Shown in pieces: positions 5,733 to 8,214 of a stretch of 8,214 bases of DNA. The notes under the pieces were generated by a model that was given only the letters and a program-made list of their open reading frames with translations, did not search any database and was not told the origin of the DNA. Position numbers and translations under genes: made by a program. Every line of letters starts with the position of its first letter. Position 1 is the first letter of the stretch. The stretch is taken from positions 1 to 8,214 of the forward strand of contig CAZPWQ010000139.1 in assembly GCA_964590495.1 (NCBI GenBank). The letters are read 5' to 3'. Source of the stretch: CAZPWQ01 sp964590495. Lineage in GTDB: Bacteria > Bacteroidota > Rhodothermia > Balneolales > Balneolaceae.

Positions 5733-7265
5733 ATGGCCGCACAAAGAAGCTCTAATTACAAAGATAATTCTGATTCAAAGGTTCTTGAGCAGGACGGCCG
5801 GGTGCCTCCCCAGGCTGTTGAAGTTGAGGAAGCAGTGCTCGGTTCTATGCTGATTGAGCATGAAGCCGCAACGGTGGCTCTCCAGATGCTCAGTTCAGAC
5901 GACTTTTATAAACCTGCACACCGCCATATTTTTGATGTGTTACATGATCTGTATGAACGGGATAATCCGCTTGACCTGCTTACGGTTGAAAATGAATTGC
6001 GCGACAAGGAACTGCTCGATGTTTGCGGGGGATCAGGATATTTGTCGGAATTAACGCGCTCGGTAAGTTCGGCGGCCAATATAGATTATCATGCCCAGAT
6101 AATTTCAGAAAAGTCAACAAAGCGCAATCTTATACTCAACTGTACGAATATTATAAAGGAAGCGTACGACAGTACTTCCGATCCTTACGATGTTCTTGAC
6201 CGCGCCGAGCAACGGATTTTTGACCTGGCCAATGCGAAACAGCGGTCGCAAGCCCAGCCTATCGGCGATGTTTTGAAGGATACGCTTTCTTACTTAGAAG
6301 ATATCCGTGGAAAATCATCGGGTATAACCGGCGTACCTACCGGAACGGACGTTGATAAGATGACCGCCGGCTGGCAGAATGGTGATCTGATCATTATCGC
6401 AGCCCGGCCATCCATGGGTAAAACGGCATATGTATTGACAACAGCACGTAATGCAGCCCTGCACCAGGATCCCAAACTGCAAACAAAAGTCGCTATTTTC
6501 AGCCTTGAAATGTCAAATCAATCGCTGGTTCAGCGTCTTCTTACCATGGAAGGCCGCATTAATGCCCAGTCGGCCCGTTCAGGCCGGTTGAAAGATGAGG
6601 AGTTCAAACGCCTGATTGATGCTGCGGGCCGGCTTTTTACGGCAAATATTTTTGTGGATGATACTCCCGGACTCAGCCTTATGGAATTACGTACTAAATG
6701 CCGGCGCCTGAAAAGCGAACATGATATCGGTCTCATTGTAGTGGATTACCTTCAGCTAATGACCGCTTCAGGAAAGGATTTTGGAACCCGTGAACAAGAG
6801 ATTGCTTCCATTTCCCGTGGACTTAAGGCTTTAGCCAAAGAATTGAATGTGCCTGTTGTTGCCCTCTCCCAGCTGAGCCGGGCTGTCGAGCAGAGGGGCG
6901 GCGACAAGCGTCCACAGTTAAGTGATCTGCGTGAATCAGGATCGATTGAGCAGGATGCCGATGTTGTCTGCTTTCTCTATCGTCCGGAATATTATGGCAT
7001 TAAAACGACGCCGGAAGGCCAGTCGACGACAGGACTTGCAGAGATCATCATCGGTAAACAGCGTAACGGGCCTACCGGCAGTATACCCCTTTACTTTGTT
7101 GAGGAATATGCCCGTTTTGAAAATCTTACTGCGGCAGGTCCCGATCCGTTTGGTATAGAAGATGATGATGAAGACAGTACCGGCGGGTCATCCAACGGGA
7201 ACGGCCCTCCCCCGATGGGACACAATCCCGGTTCAGACGACGGGGACGATGAAGCGCCATTTTAA
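5733..7265 (+). CDS. dnaB: Replicative DNA helicase DnaB
   Basis: 510 residues, slightly long for DnaB because of extra N- and C-terminal stretches. The N-terminal domain (about 24-125) begins with the usual 'VPPQAVEVEEAVLGSMLIE'. The RecA-like motor follows the linker: Walker A AARPSMGKT (223-231), SLEMSNQ (257-263), Walker B LIVVDYLQL (334-342), ALSQLSRAVEQR (377-388), LSDLRESGSIEQDADVV (396-412) and IIIGKQRNGPTG (438-449). It forms the hexameric ring that unwinds DNA at the fork on the lagging-strand template and recruits primase. The start is fixed: TGA at 5730-5732 is in frame immediately before ATG 5733, and there is no Shine-Dalgarno sequence. No intein interrupts the motor. The tail (475-510) is acidic and Gly/Ser/Pro-rich and ends DDEAPF, resembling the SSB C-terminal peptide. 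Confidence 0.98.
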   Translation: MAAQRSSNYKDNSDSKVLEQDGRVPPQAVEVEEAVLGSMLIEHEAATVALQMLSSDDFYKPAHRHIFDVLHDLYERDNPLDLLTVENELRDKELLDVCGGSGYLSELTRSVSSAANIDYHAQIISEKSTKRNLILNCTNIIKEAYDSTSDPYDVLDRAEQRIFDLANAKQRSQAQPIGDVLKDTLSYLEDIRGKSSGITGVPTGTDVDKMTAGWQNGDLIIIAARPSMGKTAYVLTTARNAALHQDPKLQTKVAIFSLEMSNQSLVQRLLTMEGRINAQSARSGRLKDEEFKRLIDAAGRLFTANIFVDDTPGLSLMELRTKCRRLKSEHDIGLIVVDYLQLMTASGKDFGTREQEIASISRGLKALAKELNVPVVALSQLSRAVEQRGGDKRPQLSDLRESGSIEQDADVVCFLYRPEYYGIKTTPEGQSTTGLAEIIIGKQRNGPTGSIPLYFVEEYARFENLTAAGPDPFGIEDDDEDSTGGSSNGNGPPPMGHNPGSDDGDDEAPF

Positions 7266-7290
7266 GGTATTCGGGTTAATATTTATTTCT

Positions 7291-7383
7291 CAAAGTTTCA
7301 ATCTCTGTGTAGCTCCGTGTCTACTCCGAGTACCTCTGTGTAATTCATTGCTACACAAAGTTTCACAGAAGATGCGCACCCGA
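7291..7383. repeat. CTCTGTGTA-type intergenic repeat with inverted arm
   Basis: Four related 9-mers are spaced 10-11 bases apart: CTCTGTGTA (7303-7311), CTCCGTGTC (7313-7321), CTCCGAGTA (7324-7332) and CTCTGTGTA (7334-7342). The last pairs with TACACAAAG (7352-7360, 8 of 9) across a 9-base loop, and CACAGA follows at 7364. CAAAGTTTCA occurs twice as an exact direct repeat (7291-7300 and 7356-7365). I recall similar 'CTCTGTGT...ACACAGAG' repeats between genes in Bacteroidota-like and other genomes; that is memory, not a search. As a terminator it would be poor, because only three T's follow the stem. Confidence 0.6.
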
Positions 7384-7410
7384 GCAATAAACTTTAACGT
7401 TAAGTAAAGC

Positions 7411-7965
7411 ATGAATCTGATGAATCTTTTCAGACGGATTCGCAAACGTCTGTCCAAACATTCAATTCGTGAGCATCTGGCCGGATTATGGTTTTCAAGA
7501 AAATTTACCAACCACGGAATACTGGTAGTTACCGAGACCCGACCCTTTCCAAAAGTCATCAACGATGGCGGAACATTAACAGCTGAAAACTGCCAGTTCT
7601 ATTCAGGAGTGCGTATCGAAATCCGTAACAGCGGGAATTTGTTTATCGGCAATGGTACGTATATCAATCGGAATTCACTGATAGTTGTTGAAAAAGATAT
7701 CAGCATCGGCAGGGATTGCAAGATAGCCTGGGATGTGATTATTATGGATTCCGATCTGCATCCTCTGAATTCTGAAACTGTTATTCGTGATCCGGTCACA
7801 ATCGAAGACAATGTGTGGATCGGTTGTCGCAGTATTATCCTAAAGGGTATTACGATTGGAAAAGGCGCAATCATTGCCGCGGGATCTGTAGTAACCAAGG
7901 ATGTCCCTCCCTATACCATTTACGGTGGATCCCCTGCCCGTTATCTTACTGATGTTGATCATTGA
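7411..7965 (+). CDS. Left-handed beta-helix (hexapeptide-repeat) acyltransferase
   Basis: 184 residues. Residues 50-165 show the imperfect [LIV]GxxxxX hexapeptide pattern: FIGNGTYINRNSLIVVEKDISIGRDCKI, then VTIEDNVWIGCRSIILKGITIGKGAIIAAGSVVTKDVPPY, closing with YGGSPARYL. H117 in MDSDLHPL is the likely catalytic histidine, as in xenobiotic and sugar O-acetyltransferases of the WbbJ/Maa type. These trimeric enzymes move an acetyl (or other acyl) group from CoA to a sugar or small molecule, often in surface polysaccharide synthesis; the substrate cannot be told here. A basic N-terminal stretch (residues 8-35, many Arg/Lys) could touch membrane or a polyanion. The start is supported by an in-frame TAA two codons before ATG 7411. 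It lies 145 bases after dnaB across a repeat, so co-transcription is uncertain. No glycosyltransferase genes lie nearby. Confidence 0.9.
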   Translation: MNLMNLFRRIRKRLSKHSIREHLAGLWFSRKFTNHGILVVTETRPFPKVINDGGTLTAENCQFYSGVRIEIRNSGNLFIGNGTYINRNSLIVVEKDISIGRDCKIAWDVIIMDSDLHPLNSETVIRDPVTIEDNVWIGCRSIILKGITIGKGAIIAAGSVVTKDVPPYTIYGGSPARYLTDVDH

Positions 7966-8054
7966 AATAACGGTCGGGGCGGTAGGCTGGAGGCAGTTGG
8001 CAGTGTCTGAGTAAGAACAACCAGCTATACCTTTTGTTAATTGAATGTTTGGCT

Positions 8055-8078
8055 GGTTCAAGCGTCCACGCTTGAACC
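8055..8078. repeat. Perfect 10-bp palindrome (REP-like hairpin or weak terminator)
   Basis: GGTTCAAGCG and CGCTTGAACC are exact reverse complements around a TCCA tetraloop. Only TTT follows, so an intrinsic terminator is possible but weak; it lies 90 bases after the acyltransferase stop. The motif resembles short palindromes I recall as repeated between genes in this group of bacteria (memory only). It could also act as transcript-end protection. Confidence 0.65.
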
Positions 8079-8186
8079 TTTGACAATACTGCCTTTCAGA
8101 GCCAGTCTCCCAATGGGGATCCTGTGGCTGAAGGATTCCTTTTAATGGCAACCAGTCCCGACAAAGGCCCCACCAACGGGATTCTT

Positions 8187-8213
8187 CGGCGGCAGACCGG
8201 AAAACCGCCGGTC
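8187..8213. repeat. GC-rich alternative stem-loops at the right edge
   Basis: Two exclusive 6-bp stems share bases: CGGCGG (8187-8192) with CCGCCG (8205-8210), and GACCGG (8195-8200) with CCGGTC (8208-8213). The sequence before it (CGGGATTCTTCGGCGG) resembles a family of intergenic repeats I recall from other genomes, but the window ends before its extent can be seen. Confidence 0.4.
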
Positions 8214-8214
8214 C

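Larger units (their letters stand above)
7966..8214. other. Gene-free right end with repeats
   Basis: These 249 bases hold no credible gene. They contain a short doubled motif, GGCAGT-T-GGCAGT (7992-8004), a perfect hairpin (8055-8078) and a GC-rich potential stem-loop at the edge. The mix of small repeats suggests a spacer where repeat families accumulate. No clear rho-independent terminator directly follows the acyltransferase. Confidence 0.5.

Noticed and set aside
5665..5853. 62-codon ORF starting upstream of dnaB
   Set aside because: Lies in another frame and overlaps the dnaB start; no support.
7303..7360. CRISPR-like array
   Set aside because: Units are 9 bases at 10-11 base spacing with no spacers; this is a tandem or inverted repeat, not CRISPR.
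7840..8151. 103-codon antisense ORF at the right end
   Set aside because: Overlaps the conserved C-terminus of the acyltransferase and crosses a palindrome; no domain seen.

Overview
The window is an ordinary chromosomal stretch, about 45-50% G+C by eye. It most likely comes from the FCB side of the bacteria (Balneolota/Rhodothermota or Bacteroidota). That placement is inference, resting on three points: protein sequences that look like that group, start codons with no Shine-Dalgarno sequence in front of any intact gene, and gene-free stretches whose repeats resemble ones I recall from those genomes. All genes I can support lie on the + strand.

Layout. Positions 1-434 are the C-terminal end of NuoG, cut by the left edge. 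NuoH (446-1456) follows after 11 bases, so this is the tail of a respiratory complex I operon. A 177-base gap with an inverted repeat leads to mtaB (1634-2968), a tRNA methylthiotransferase. A family-4-type uracil-DNA glycosylase (2980-3807) follows after 11 bases, forming a two-gene unit. Next come 253 AT-rich bases without a gene, then a decayed two-component sensor kinase (4061-5278). The kinase has two opposite frameshifts and an in-frame stop, and it ends abruptly where its ATPase domain should begin. It runs into a short palindrome-rich segment (5279-5470) of unknown origin. After a likely promoter region comes the replicative helicase dnaB (5733-7265), then a repeat-bearing spacer and a left-handed beta-helix acyltransferase (7411-7965). 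The last 249 bases hold a perfect 10-bp palindrome and a GC-rich potential stem-loop cut by the right edge.

How the genes relate. NuoG/NuoH belong to the proton-pumping NADH:quinone oxidoreductase. MtaB matures the anticodon loop of ANN-decoding tRNAs, the glycosylase starts repair of deaminated cytosine, and DnaB unwinds the fork. This is housekeeping content, not one dedicated system. The only region that looks unstable is 3808-5732, which carries the broken kinase and its foreign-looking flank.

I found no convincing new multi-gene system. The points most worth a second look are a family-4 glycosylase lacking three of the four expected iron-sulfur cysteines, a DnaB with an acidic tail ending like SSB, the kinase remnant and its junction, and the intergenic repeats.
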